A stretch of DNA of 64,000 bases, from contig NZ_AUBE01000023.1 in NCBI RefSeq assembly GCF_000429085.1, positions 1 through 64,000 on the forward strand, in the 5' to 3' direction. This stretch comes from Streptomyces flavidovirens DSM 40150. GTDB taxonomy: Bacteria > Actinomycetota > Actinomycetes > Streptomycetales > Streptomycetaceae. Below the pieces are notes generated by a model that saw only the letters and a program-made list of their open reading frames with translations, was not told the origin of the DNA and made no database searches. Shown piece by piece: positions 24,342-31,945 of this stretch (the stretch's first letter is position 1; every line of letters starts with the position of its first letter). The position numbers and the translations under genes were made by a program.

Positions 24342-24838
24342 AGGACGCCGCCGCCCTCGACTGTGGTGCGCAGCATGATGCCGGCCGTGTTGATGACGTC
24401 GGGCACCCATGCCAGGGCCCCGGCGATCCCTGCGGTGAGGCACAGGGTCACGCCGCACATGGCGCCACCCGCGTACCGGCGCTTGTCGGTCTTGCCTGCG
24501 GTCTTCCAGGCGATGAAGACGCCGCACGTGATCAGGAAGGTGACCGCGGCGCCTTCGGGGGTGAGGGTGCCGAGGGTGCCGGTGCTGATGGTTGATCCTC
24601 CGGTGCCGGTCGTGCCTCCGACGACCTTGTCCCCGGCTCCGTTGACGATGCTGACGAGGCGCCCGGCGAGGAACCCGAGGATGCCGCCGACGCACATGGT
24701 GGACAGTGCGCCGAGGGAGAACCCGGAGCCGAAGGGGATCAGGGCTTTCGGGTCGCGGCTCCCCTTCCACCAGGGGCGCAGGTTGGCCCACAGGATGGCG
24801 AGGGAGAGGGCGAGGCCGCCCATAGTCAGGCCGGTCAC
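24338..24838 (-). CDS. multi-pass membrane protein (Spd-like cluster)
   Basis: The 166-aa protein has about four hydrophobic segments (near 5-18, 38-58, 95-112, 125-150). A Gly/Thr-rich loop (G-G-T-T-G-T-G-G-S-T-I-S-T-G-T-L-G-T) lies between the second and third. The GTG start overlaps the upstream stop (GTGA). Small polytopic proteins like this accompany spread genes on streptomycete plasmids. No enzyme motif is visible. Confidence 0.6.
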   Translation of the reverse strand: MTGLTMGGLALSLAILWANLRPWWKGSRDPKALIPFGSGFSLGALSTMCVGGILGFLAGRLVSIVNGAGDKVVGGTTGTGGSTISTGTLGTLTPEGAAVTFLITCGVFIAWKTAGKTDKRRYAGGAMCGVTLCLTAGIAGALAWVPDVINTAGIMLRTTVEGGGVL

Positions 24839-25494
24839 GGTCGTACTCCAGTCGTCCAGAGAATCGGGTCGTACCAATGCATGGCGCCGAACAGACCGAT
24901 GAAGGTCACGGCGGTGCCGGTGAGAGCGAGGAGGGAGCGGCGGCGGGCGCAGCGGTGCGCGGCCAGGGCGAAGCAGCCGAACGCGAGGCCGTAGCCGACG
25001 CCCATGTGCATCTGCCTGGCCTCACCGACGGTGTAGGCCCACGTCGTGCCGGCGCTGTATCCGGTCCAGGGGATCGGGACGGCTGCTGCGGCGAGTGCTG
25101 CGCCGATCTTCCACGGAGGAGCGATCCCGAGGACCCAGCCGGTGATCCGCTCCCACCGGGACGGATCTGGATCAGGGTCCGGGCTGGTCAGAACGATCTC
25201 GTGGACGTGCCGCACCTCCACGATCCGGGGCTCCGAAGGGGGAGCCGGGAAGGGGAGGGGGCCGGCGGGCGGTGGTGCTGTCGGCGGGGGCGGCGGCGGG
25301 GTACGCCACGGCGGGGCTTCGTCCGGCTGCGGGGAGCGGGCGGGGAGCGGCGCGCCGGGCGGGATGATGCGGGTCGGGGTGATGGGGCGGTCCACGTCGG
25401 GGTCCTTCGGTGGCAGAGGTGGAGTGAGGGCATCGCCGAGCCGGACGAGGTAGTGGCGTATCCGGGCCTCGTCCGGGCCCAGCTCGGCGGTCAT
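24835..25494 (-). CDS. Pro-rich membrane protein (Spd-like cluster)
   Basis: The 219-aa protein has a short helical N-terminus, a Pro-rich cytosolic linker (about 25-90) and a strand-like phrase E-V-R-H-V-H-E-I-V-L-T. Two or three membrane helices follow, from W-V-L-G-I-A-P-P-W-K-I-G-A-A-L to the end. Its start overlaps the upstream stop by one base (TGATG). The family is not assigned; it is co-transcribed with the SpdB-like gene. Confidence 0.6.
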   Translation of the reverse strand: MTAELGPDEARIRHYLVRLGDALTPPLPPKDPDVDRPITPTRIIPPGAPLPARSPQPDEAPPWRTPPPPPPTAPPPAGPLPFPAPPSEPRIVEVRHVHEIVLTSPDPDPDPSRWERITGWVLGIAPPWKIGAALAAAAVPIPWTGYSAGTTWAYTVGEARQMHMGVGYGLAFGCFALAAHRCARRRSLLALTGTAVTFIGLFGAMHWYDPILWTTGVRP

Positions 25495-26342
25495 CAGCCA
25501 GCGATCCGCAGGGCGCGGAGGTACCGGTCCACGGTGTCCGGGGAGGGGGCTTTGCCGGTGACCTTGGCGACGTAGCGGGTGGCGCTGTCCTTGTCCCGGA
25601 ATCCGGCGTCCCACGCGATCCGGACCGCGTCCTTCGTGTTCACAGTGCCGGGGTGAAGTTCGAGGACATCGGCGTCCGGATCGTCCGTGGACTGTCCGGA
25701 CTGGTCCGGATCGGCCTCCGGATCGGATCCGAGGGCGATCCGCTCGGCCGCCACGAGCCCTTGCGCTCGCTGCACCTGACGCCGCACCGGCACCAGGGCC
25801 AGACTCGCGCCGGCCTCGGCCAGCTCCTGGCGGATGAACTCGCGGGTGCGTCGGTCCAGCGGCGGGGCCTGGTGGCTCAGGACGACGGTCCACAGGCCCT
25901 TGGCGAGGCCGGAGACGACGGCGCCGACGATCCCGATGACCTCGTGCCCGGACAGCCAGCCGTGCGCAGCGACGGCGACCATGGCCACGAGGAGCGCACC
26001 GTGGCCGGCACGGCGCGGCACCTTGGCTCGGTCCTGGTCGTAGCGGGACAGCCACTCGACGGCCATGCACGCGATCCAGACGAGGTCGAAGACGACGGCC
26101 GCACCGTAGGCCGCGGGCGCGATGACGACGATGTCGAGGAGGTCGCCGATGCTGGCGGTGGACCAGACGACGGACGCGGTGAGGACCAGGGCCGCGACGC
26201 CGGTCACCCCGGTGAGGACGATTCGGTCCCAGTCGCGCGGCGGCGCGGGGATCTCGGTGGTGACGTCGTCGTGGATGAGCCGGGTTTTGCCGTCGATGGT
26301 GTGCGGGACCAGCTGCGTTTGGGTGATGGTGCGGGTCTTCAC
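25494..26342 (-). CDS. SpdB-like four-helix membrane protein with DNA-binding-like tail
   Basis: The 282-aa protein has four predicted membrane helices (about 38-58, 65-95, 112-128, 133-153), a charged linker, and a C-terminal helical domain: D-A-V-R-I-A-W-D-A-G-F-R-D-K-D-S-A-T-R-Y-V-A-K-V-T-G-K. The same plan (four helices plus a helix-turn-helix tail) is seen in plasmid SpdB2/DUF2637 proteins and in the AICE protein at 57671-58561. Those spread conjugative plasmids between hyphal compartments. A prophage copy without TraB is unusual. The GTG has GGAG 8 bases upstream. Confidence 0.65.
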   Translation of the reverse strand: MKTRTITQTQLVPHTIDGKTRLIHDDVTTEIPAPPRDWDRIVLTGVTGVAALVLTASVVWSTASIGDLLDIVVIAPAAYGAAVVFDLVWIACMAVEWLSRYDQDRAKVPRRAGHGALLVAMVAVAAHGWLSGHEVIGIVGAVVSGLAKGLWTVVLSHQAPPLDRRTREFIRQELAEAGASLALVPVRRQVQRAQGLVAAERIALGSDPEADPDQSGQSTDDPDADVLELHPGTVNTKDAVRIAWDAGFRDKDSATRYVAKVTGKAPSPDTVDRYLRALRIAG

Positions 26343-26409
26343 GGTGCAGCTCCGGGGCGGGAGGGCGGCCGGGCCCGTGCGTGGGCGGGCCCGGCCGGTC
26401 AGGTGGTGG

Positions 26410-26574
26410 TTAGCGGTGGCGTGCGTCCTGCTTGGCCGCGGTCGCCCGGACATCGGCCGCGGCCGCGTAGTCGGCGGCGCAGTCCTCGACGGTCGCGGGC
26501 TGCCCGATGATCGGGTTCGGCCGGATCTCCTGGACGGTGGTGCGCACCTCGGGCGCGTCGTGCTCGGGCGCCAT
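26410..26574 (-). CDS. 54-aa hypothetical protein
   Basis: A hydrophilic, Ala/Thr/Asp-rich small protein (M-A-P-E-H-D-A-P-E-V-R-T-T-V-Q-E-I-R). Its ATG overlaps the upstream stop by one base. It is the second gene of an operon starting at 26882, just before the membrane cluster. The family was not recognised. Confidence 0.5.
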   Translation of the reverse strand: MAPEHDAPEVRTTVQEIRPNPIIGQPATVEDCAADYAAAADVRATAAKQDARHR

Positions 26575-26882
26575 CAGAGGCTCGGCGCGAGGTCGCGGAG
26601 GCGGACGGCGTACTCGCCGCACCGTTCACCGGGGTGGGCCGGGGGGAACGCGTGGGTCGCGGCGGTGATGGCCTCCGTGGCCACTACGTCGGGCAGGCCG
26701 TCGGTGACGTGGCGGAGTGCGATGGTGGCCGCGTAGTCCAGCGACAAAGAGTTGATCGTGAGGAACGGGTGGGTGTCGAGCTCGTCGGCGGTGGCGGTGA
26801 TGATCCGCGCGGTGGTGGAGGGTTCGGCGAGGATGCGCCTCAGTGCTGCGTCGAGCTCGGTGTGATCGGTACGCTCGGGCAT
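26574..26882 (-). CDS. 102-aa hypothetical protein
   Basis: A mainly helical protein beginning M-P-E-R-T-D-H-T-E-L-D-A-A-L-R-R-I-L, with no known motif. It is the first gene of the minus-strand operon that runs into the membrane cluster. The start was chosen for GGAG 6 bases upstream. A 10-bp hairpin lies in its leader. Confidence 0.5.
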   Translation of the reverse strand: MPERTDHTELDAALRRILAEPSTTARIITATADELDTHPFLTINSLSLDYAATIALRHVTDGLPDVVATEAITAATHAFPPAHPGERCGEYAVRLRDLAPSL

Positions 26883-26914
26883 GGTCATCTCCTGGTCACG
26901 TCAGGTTGGTGACT

Positions 26915-26952
26915 GGCCCCGGCCATGTGGCGCTCCAACGCCGGCCGGGGCC
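26915..26952. other. 10-bp hairpin in the divergent region
   Basis: GGCCCCGGCC pairs with GGCCGGGGCC over an 18-base loop. It lies between the leader of the minus-strand operon (start 26882) and the plus-strand promoter at 26978. It may insulate the two or attenuate the minus operon. Confidence 0.45.
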
Positions 26953-26977
26953 GCTTTGCATCAGCAGTGCGGACTGC

Positions 26978-27007
26978 TTGCCCATGACTGTAGGGGTCCC
27001 CTACTCT
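26978..27007 (+). promoter_or_regulatory. promoter with internal palindromic operator
   Basis: The -35 is TTGCCC (26978-26983) and the -10 is TACTCT (27002-27007), with an 18-base spacer. The spacer contains GTAGGGGTCCCCTAC (26990-27004), a perfect 7-bp inverted repeat. It drives the HTH gene at 27042 and is probably repressed through the palindrome, perhaps by that gene's own product. Confidence 0.6.
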
Positions 27008-27041
27008 CAGGGCAAGCGGCCCACCGAAAGAAAGGGCCGGG

Positions 27042-27335
27042 ATGAGCGAAGAGGAGGTGCAGCGGGTGACGAGCGCCCTTGATGAGGTCGAGCGGATCGC
27101 GGACCGTGAAGCCCGAGTGCGGGCTATGAGTCGGATCATGGCTGAGCAGGTGCGCCGGAATCGGCCGTGGGCCGAGGAGCGAAAGGCCTTGGTGATCGAA
27201 CTCTGGGACGAGGGGCGCGGGCTGTCCTACCGGGAGATCGCTGCCCGCCTAGAGATCAAGCTCAGCACCGTGCAGGACATCTTTCGCGGCTACACGGGGT
27301 CGGGGAAGCACCGCCCAAAGGCCACCGAGGAGTAG
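27042..27335 (+). CDS. HTH DNA-binding protein of the cargo island
   Basis: The 97-aa protein has an acidic helical N-terminus and a C-terminal helix-turn-helix: L-W-D-E-G-R-G-L-S-Y-R-E-I-A-A-R-L-E-I-K-L-S-T-V-Q-D-I-F-R-G. This resembles sigma-70 region 4 or resolvase-type HTH domains. AGAAAGG precedes the ATG. It is first in a plus-strand island opposite to the early genes. It is likely a regulator, possibly of its own palindromic promoter. Confidence 0.7.
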   Translation: MSEEEVQRVTSALDEVERIADREARVRAMSRIMAEQVRRNRPWAEERKALVIELWDEGRGLSYREIAARLEIKLSTVQDIFRGYTGSGKHRPKATEE

Positions 27336-27352
27336 CCCGTGCGTACGCGCGT

Positions 27353-27378
27353 GCCCCCGACCTCGACGAGGCGGGGGC
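27353..27378 (+). terminator. terminator of the HTH gene
   Basis: GCCCCCG pairs with CGGGGGC around an inner CCTCG-A-CGAGG, 17 bases past the stop codon. Confidence 0.7.
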
Positions 27379-27404
27379 TCTGTGCTGTCCGGGCGTGGCG
27401 GCGG

Positions 27405-27417
27405 TAGACTCGAACGT
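27405..27417 (+). promoter_or_regulatory. -10 element for a leaderless transcript
   Basis: TAGACT at 27405-27410 ends 7 bases before the ATG at 27418, and no Shine-Dalgarno is present. Transcription would start at or next to the A of the start codon, a common arrangement in Streptomyces. Confidence 0.5.
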
Positions 27418-27765
27418 ATGTCCGATCTGCCGCCTGATCTGCCCCGCCTCCGGACCCTGGAGCAATGGCACACCATGTGGCTGACCCGCATCCGCACCGC
27501 GATCCTGGCCGCCGAGCAGCAGGAAGCGACCGCCGCGGCGGAGAAAGCGCGTCGGGAGCAGCAGCGGCCGCCCGCCCCCGAGTGGGTCGTACAGCTCGGC
27601 ATCGGCGTAGGCGCGCCGCCCGTCGCCGTCCACATGGGTGGCTGCGCCATCGTCGGCAAGCGGCACAAAGGCGTGGCGCAGGAGCAGGCCCTCCAACTCC
27701 TCGCCGCGGGCACCGCGGCGTGCCACCTGTGCCGGCCGGACACGGAACTCGGCTTCCTCGGCTGA
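27418..27765 (+). CDS. DUF6233-family protein
   Basis: The 115-aa protein begins with D-L-P-P-D-L-P-R-L-R-T-L, has a helical charged middle, then E-W-V-V-Q-L-G-I-G-V-G-A-P-P-V-A-V-H and a closing A-C-H-L-C-R-P-D-T-E-L-G. I recognise this as the streptomycete DUF6233 pattern; its function is unknown. It is often carried by mobile DNA. It appears leaderless and sits in the reversed cargo island. Confidence 0.7.
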   Translation: MSDLPPDLPRLRTLEQWHTMWLTRIRTAILAAEQQEATAAAEKARREQQRPPAPEWVVQLGIGVGAPPVAVHMGGCAIVGKRHKGVAQEQALQLLAAGTAACHLCRPDTELGFLG

Positions 27766-27783
27766 CTCTGTACTGTCCGGGGC

Positions 27784-28104
27784 CTACCGGTCGGCAAGGT
27801 GAGCGATGGCCGCCAGCGCAGCGTCAACGTCGTTCGGCGGTGCGATGCCGACCTCCTGCCTGGCGTACCCGGCGGCATCAGCGTCCCATCGCTGGTCCGA
27901 GGCCGGGACGGGCCCGTAGGTGTACCCGCCGGGCCCACGGGCAGCGTCGAGGAGATCGCGCGCGCACCGAGATTCGTCGGCCGGGGAGAGCTGGCGGTGC
28001 TGGGCGGCGACGGCGGCGCGGAGGGCGATCGCAAACGGGGTGGTGCGGGTCGCGGTGGTGGCGCGGAGTGCGGCCCGGATGGCGGCGAGGGTGATGGGCG
28101 TCAT
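27784..28104 (-). CDS. 106-aa hypothetical helical protein
   Basis: It begins M-T-P-I-T-L-A-A-I-R-A-A-L-R-A-T and contains C-A-R-D-L-L-D-A-A-R and D-V-D-A-A-L-A-A-I-A-H-L. It is entirely helical, with no catalytic motif seen. It lies head-to-head or tail-to-tail with plus-strand cargo genes, so it has its own promoter. The family was not recognised. Confidence 0.5.
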   Translation of the reverse strand: MTPITLAAIRAALRATTATRTTPFAIALRAAVAAQHRQLSPADESRCARDLLDAARGPGGYTYGPVPASDQRWDADAAGYARQEVGIAPPNDVDAALAAIAHLADR

Positions 28105-28216
28105 GGGTTCAGCGTCTGGGATGCCGGGCGGGCTGTCGGCTCCATCGGCCCCGACGGGACGTGACGGGGGCCACACTCGGGATGCGCCCGGACTGCTCCC
28201 GATCGACCATGGGGGC

Positions 28217-28435
28217 ATGTCCGGACCGCCCGTGATCGTCTACCCGCCGAGCCCGACCGGCGGCCGGCGCGTGCGCGTGGATGGGGAGATCCTCGGCCTC
28301 GCGTACGGCCTGCGGGATGTGGCGGAGTTCCTGCGCCGGGCGGGCATGGACGGCATCGAGGAGTCGGACGTCGAGCGCTCCGCCCTGATCGAATGGCGGG
28401 GCGGCGGGCCGGACATGTGGACGACCGGGCCGTGA
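28217..28435 (+). CDS. 72-aa hypothetical cargo protein
   Basis: A small protein with P-V-I-V-Y-P-P-S-P-T-G-G-R-R-V-R-V-D-G-E-I-L-G-L-A-Y-G-L-R-D-V-A-E-F-L. This pattern recurs in streptomycete mobile DNA without a known role. GGGGG lies just upstream of the ATG. It is one of the lysogeny-oriented genes of the island. Confidence 0.55.
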   Translation: MSGPPVIVYPPSPTGGRRVRVDGEILGLAYGLRDVAEFLRRAGMDGIEESDVERSALIEWRGGGPDMWTTGP

Positions 28436-28540
28436 CGGACCCTCACCTGATCAGTCACAGATACGACACGACCGGGACGGCGGAGTCCGCTTCGCCCGTA
28501 CCGTGATCCCCCTCATCACCGAGCATCCCTGGGGGGACTC

Positions 28541-29161
28541 ATGTCGAACGCCTACCCGCCGCCCGGACAGCAGCCGCAATGGGGGCAGCAGCCTCCGTCG
28601 CCGCAGTGGCAGCAGCCTCCGGGGCCTGGCTGGGGTGGCCCGCCCTCAGCGCCGAAGAAGAGCAAGGCGGGGCTGTTCGTGGGGCTGGGGTGTGGTGGTG
28701 CGCTGCTGCTGTTGCTGGTGTTCATCGTGATCGGTTTTGCGGTGGGTGATGGCGACAGCACCGCCAAGGGGAAGCGCAAGGGGGCGTCGGGCACCGCGAG
28801 TTCTGCGCCGGCGGGGGACGCGCCGGCCAAGGGCGAGGAGGCGCCGACGAAGCGGAAGGACGCTGCGCCTGCGGCTGATGATCCTAAGGGCGACGCGAAG
28901 GTCACGGGGTGTGTGGTCGAGCCTGTGACGACGTGGCCGTCCGCCGACGTGACGATCACGAACCGGTCGGCCCGGTCGTCCAACTACATCGTGGCGGTGG
29001 AGTTCGTGGACGGGTCCGGTGCGCGGGTTGGTGAGGGGATGGCTGCGGCGAACAGTGTTGCGCCGGGGCAGAAGGTGAAGGCTAAGGCGCAGGCGTTGAG
29101 CGACACCACAGGCAAGATCACGTGCAAGGTTTTGAAGGTGACGCGGTACGCGTCGGGCTGA
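28541..29161 (+). CDS. membrane-anchored lipodomain-like cargo protein (FxLYD-like)
   Basis: The 206-aa protein has a Pro/Gln/Trp-rich cytosolic N-terminus (1-43), one membrane helix (about 47-70) and a Lys/Ala/Asp-rich linker. An extracellular beta domain with two cysteines follows (C-V-V-E-P-V-T-T-W-P ... V-T-I-T-N-R-S-A-R-S-S-N-Y-I-V-A-V-E-F-V-D). The outer domain looks like the FxLYD family of cell-surface proteins. It is transcribed against the lytic genes and is a good lysogenic-conversion candidate altering the host envelope. Confidence 0.65.
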   Translation: MSNAYPPPGQQPQWGQQPPSPQWQQPPGPGWGGPPSAPKKSKAGLFVGLGCGGALLLLLVFIVIGFAVGDGDSTAKGKRKGASGTASSAPAGDAPAKGEEAPTKRKDAAPAADDPKGDAKVTGCVVEPVTTWPSADVTITNRSARSSNYIVAVEFVDGSGARVGEGMAAANSVAPGQKVKAKAQALSDTTGKITCKVLKVTRYASG

Positions 29162-29270
29162 CGGCCGTTGTTTGGGGGTGCCGGCGCCCCGTTGTCCCTG
29201 GTGGGCGGCGGGGCGTCTGAGTCGACTGGCGTGGGGGCGGACCCGACGTGTGGCCCACCCCCTGAGCTGC

Positions 29271-29612
29271 TTAGCGGTCTACGCCGAGCTTGCGCGCCTC
29301 ACGCGCGATCCACTCGGCCAGCGCAGCAGCAGTCACCGCCCGCTCGTGCGCTTCGCCTGTGAGGTGGTCGGCAACAGGGAGCGCAGAGCCAGACGGGTCG
29401 AGCAGCAAGGCTGCCTTCCAGGGCAGAGGGTAGAGATCCGCCGAGGCGTAGCAGTCGCTCCAAGGGATTCGGTGGCCGCTCGGCGGGCAGACGCGGTCGG
29501 CGTGGGCGGTCGCGAGGATGTGGTGGGATTCTTCGCCGCCGAGTGCGGCTTCGGCCGCAGGTTCGAGGTAGCGGCTGATGAACTTCGCGGCGTTGACGCG
29601 GCCGTAGGGCAT
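29271..29612 (-). CDS. 113-aa hypothetical early protein
   Basis: Contains C-P-P-S-G-H-R-I-P-W-S-D-C-Y and a Leu/Ala-rich C-terminal helix pair. AGAAAGG precedes the ATG at 6 bases. It is the last gene of the long minus-strand early operon. The family was not recognised. Confidence 0.55.
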   Translation of the reverse strand: MPYGRVNAAKFISRYLEPAAEAALGGEESHHILATAHADRVCPPSGHRIPWSDCYASADLYPLPWKAALLLDPSGSALPVADHLTGEAHERAVTAAALAEWIAREARKLGVDR

Positions 29613-29681
29613 GACGGGCCTTTCTGAGCATCAGGCCCCGCGCCCACCACCACGGTAAAGCACGGGGCCGACATGCATGCC

Positions 29682-30419
29682 CTACGCGGCTATGCCCTGC
29701 TCGCTCCAGATCCGCCCGCACCTGACGCAGTGGGCGAGCGGGGATGCGCCGGCGCCGCCGTGGACTTCGATGCGGCCGCCGCACGGTACGAGGTTGCGCA
29801 GCTCGGGGCAGGGCTGGGCGATGGGTGCGAGCTGGGCGGCGATGTCGAGGGCCTTCTCCACCCGGTCGGCTGCCGTGCGGGCGACGGACGCTATGTAGTC
29901 GGTCTGGCGGGTGGTGAGGCGGTGGAACGGGCCGGGCGCGCCTTGTACGCGGCCCAACAGCCAGAGCGCGGTGAGGGGTGCGCTCGGCCGCGGCCCGTTC
30001 CACTTCCAGCGTCGGGGGTCGTGGGCGTCGCGCATGGCGAGGACGGCGCGGCGCGCCCGGTCCGCTTCCGGGTACGTCGCGGGGAGCGGGCCCATGGGCG
30101 GGCGCTGGGCTGCTGCGGCGGTTGCGTCGGCGCACTCCAGCAGGTCGGCGTGGATGGCCTGCATGGTGTCGAAGATTGCGATCCGTACGGGCGTCGGGCG
30201 TTCCCCGATCTGGGACGGGTCGCGCTCCAGGAGGCGGCGGTCGAGGGCGGTCTGGCGGTCGGCTTCGGCCTGCTGCTCGTCGATGCGGTCGAGGGCGGCG
30301 AGGTAGCTGCGGAGCCCCACACCGAAGCCTTGCACCTTGGCGGGGGCGCCGAGTGCGTCTTGGAGGTCGGTCCAGTGGCGGATCACGGTGGTGAGGTGGC
30401 CTTGCTCGGTCGTGTGCAT
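29682..30419 (-). CDS. 245-aa early protein with C-terminal zinc ribbon
   Basis: A long helical protein; its last 45 residues hold C-P-E-L-R-N-L-V-P-C-G-G-R and A-H-C-V-R-C-G-R-I-W, a zinc ribbon. AGGAG precedes the ATG. A nucleic-acid-binding early function is likely, but no family was recognised. Confidence 0.55.
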   Translation of the reverse strand: MHTTEQGHLTTVIRHWTDLQDALGAPAKVQGFGVGLRSYLAALDRIDEQQAEADRQTALDRRLLERDPSQIGERPTPVRIAIFDTMQAIHADLLECADATAAAAQRPPMGPLPATYPEADRARRAVLAMRDAHDPRRWKWNGPRPSAPLTALWLLGRVQGAPGPFHRLTTRQTDYIASVARTAADRVEKALDIAAQLAPIAQPCPELRNLVPCGGRIEVHGGAGASPLAHCVRCGRIWSEQGIAA

Positions 30420-30510
30420 CGTGGCTCCTGTGTGGTGCGGGGCGTACGGTGGGGCCACTGGTGGGGCGTGCCTGGTCTGGGGAGATCGTGGGCACGCCCC
30501 GCGTTCATGC

Positions 30511-30837
30511 TCAGGCGTGTTGGCGGCGCGCTTCGGCGGCTTCCTGGGTGGCAGGGTCGTCCGGGTAGCCGCAGCGCTTCAGCTCGAAGAACCAGTGGGC
30601 GTTGGGCATGCCACAGTCCGGGCTGATCGGGTGCCGGTCGAAGTAGGCGAACCGCTGCTGCGCCTCGGCCATGTGCTGGTCGCAAGCGAGCCCGTTCTCC
30701 ATCTGCGCGTCCCACGCGATGTGCCACGTCGCGGGTACGCCACAGTCGTTGGCGTCGGTGTCGCCGGGCGAGTAGGTGCAGAGCTGGGGGCTCGCGTCGA
30801 CCATGCGGCCGACGGGGACGTTGGGGTTCATGGTCAT
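30511..30837 (-). CDS. 108-aa Cys/His-rich early protein
   Basis: Contains L-C-T-Y-S-P-G-D, C-G-V-P-A-T-W-H-I-A-W-D, L-A-C-D-Q-H-M and C-G-M-P: a conserved streptomycete pattern of paired Cys/His that may hold zinc. Its ATG overlaps the stop of the upstream micro-membrane gene (ATGA). A second ATG 6 bases on has better GGGG spacing. Confidence 0.55.
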   Translation of the reverse strand: MTMNPNVPVGRMVDASPQLCTYSPGDTDANDCGVPATWHIAWDAQMENGLACDQHMAEAQQRFAYFDRHPISPDCGMPNAHWFFELKRCGYPDDPATQEAAEARRQHA

Positions 30838-30938
30838 TTCCCCTTGGTCTGGTTGACGCGGACGGCGGCCCATATGAGGGCGCAGAGCAGTGCGGTGACG
30901 CATACGGCGATCACTGCGGCGAGGGTGTAGGCGTTCAC
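30834..30938 (-). CDS. 34-aa single-helix membrane peptide 1
   Basis: Reads V-N-A-Y-T-L-A-A-V-I-A-V-C-V-T-A-L-L-C-A, then a short basic tail. GGAG lies 8 bases before the GTG. Both ends overlap neighbouring genes by 4 bases (GTGA and ATGA), strong evidence that it is translated. It is a holin-sized or regulator-like membrane peptide of unknown role. Confidence 0.65.
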   Translation of the reverse strand: MNAYTLAAVIAVCVTALLCALIWAAVRVNQTKGK

Positions 30939-31171
30939 GGTGTGGGCTCCGAGGGCTGGGCAGGGCGGTGGATGGGCTCAACAACGGCCTGGGTGCACCT
31001 CTGGCAGATCCGGTACTTGGTTGTGCGGCCGGGCTCCAGCTGGGCGTCTACGGGCTCTGCCTCGTGCGGCTGCTCCCTGGTGGCAAGGCACTCCTGGCAG
31101 GGCTGGTATGCCTCCCAGTCGTGTCCGTGGGCGCACGTCCACCGGCCGCCTGGAGGTTCGGGTGCGCTCAT
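30935..31171 (-). CDS. 78-aa double zinc-knuckle protein
   Basis: Has C-A-H-G-H-D-W, Q-P-C-Q-E-C-L and, near the C-terminus, Y-R-I-C-Q-R-C-T. ATGA couples it to the upstream gene and GTGA to the downstream micro-membrane gene. It is one of many Cys-rich proteins in the early operon. Confidence 0.6.
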   Translation of the reverse strand: MSAPEPPGGRWTCAHGHDWEAYQPCQECLATREQPHEAEPVDAQLEPGRTTKYRICQRCTQAVVEPIHRPAQPSEPTP

Positions 31172-31560
31172 GTGGTGGGCTCCTTGGGCTCGGCGAGGGC
31201 GTGCACGTGGGCGAGGGCGGCGCGGATGTCTCTGAGTGCTTCGCGGTAGCCGTTGCCGAACTCGGATCGCGCGGTGACGGGATCTCCTGCGATCCAGGCG
31301 CGCACTCGGTCGATGGCGGCCTCGGCGCGGTCGGCGCGCTGCTCGGCGGCGAAGCCCCGGTCCCGCTCATCGGCGGCCAGCTGGGCAGCTACGCGGAGAC
31401 GCTGATCGGCCAGGCCGCTGTAGGCGTAGTGAAGCGCGTCACGGGAGTCGTGTCGGCGGTACGCGCGGTCAGTCTGGGCGCGGAGCCGGTCGCGTTCGTC
31501 GTACAGCGCGTCTAGGGCGTCGCTGGTGATCGTGTCGGCGGTGTGGCGCTGCTCGGTCAT
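31168..31560 (-). CDS. 130-aa coiled-coil early protein
   Basis: Almost wholly Arg/Ala/Glu/Asp-rich helix (D-A-L-Y-D-E-R-D-R-L-R-A-Q-T-D-R-A-Y and A-A-E-Q-R-A-D-R-A-E-A-A-I). ATGA overlaps on both sides. The function is unknown. Confidence 0.55.
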   Translation of the reverse strand: MTEQRHTADTITSDALDALYDERDRLRAQTDRAYRRHDSRDALHYAYSGLADQRLRVAAQLAADERDRGFAAEQRADRAEAAIDRVRAWIAGDPVTARSEFGNGYREALRDIRAALAHVHALAEPKEPTT

Positions 31561-31844
31561 CGGTCGCTCCAGGTGGGGCAGTTGGCGGCGTGGATCTCGC
31601 CTGCGGAGGCGGTCCAGAACGGGCAGCAGGGCACGAACAGGGGGCTGGTGGTGGCGCCGGGCCCTGCGGGGCGTGCAAGGCGCTCAGTACGGCGTACGGC
31701 GATCCGGTGCGCGCGGGCGGTCTCGGCGAGGGCGAGGGCGAATCCTGCGCTGAGGAGGGCTGCCCATATCTGTCCGTGGACCGCCAGCCAGACGGCGGTT
31801 GCGGTGCTGGCGGTGGTGAGTGCGGCGAGGAGCAGTCGGGTCAC
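31557..31844 (-). CDS. 95-aa membrane protein, two helices
   Basis: Hydrophobic segments at about 2-22 and 25-41 form a hairpin in the membrane, followed by a soluble tail with four cysteines (P-C-C-P-F-W, A-A-N-C-P-T-W). GTG start with GGAGG 5 bases upstream. The start is coupled to the preceding 34-aa membrane peptide through GTGA. Confidence 0.6.
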   Translation of the reverse strand: MTRLLLAALTTASTATAVWLAVHGQIWAALLSAGFALALAETARAHRIAVRRTERLARPAGPGATTSPLFVPCCPFWTASAGEIHAANCPTWSDR

Positions 31845-31945
31845 GGCTTCCTCCAGGGCAGGTAGAGCGGTTTCTGGGTCCAGTGGGCGAGGGGAACGCC
31901 GGCCACGACGGTGACGACGGCGACGAACAGCACCACGACGATCAC
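31841..31945 (-). CDS. 34-aa single-helix membrane peptide 2
   Basis: Reads V-I-V-V-V-L-F-V-A-V-V-T-V-V-A-G-V-P-L-A and ends basic (W-R-K-P). GTGA overlaps link it to both the upstream and the downstream gene. It is too short for ordinary gene finding, but the paired overlaps make it convincing. Confidence 0.6.
   Translation of the reverse strand: MIVVVLFVAVVTVVAGVPLAHWTQKPLYLPWRKP

Noticed and set aside
24835..26342. A second AICE remnant inside the prophage
   Set aside because: There are no integrase, rep, traB or att repeats around these membrane genes, and they are coupled by stop/start overlaps to each other and to phage genes. They appear to be phage genes in their own right.
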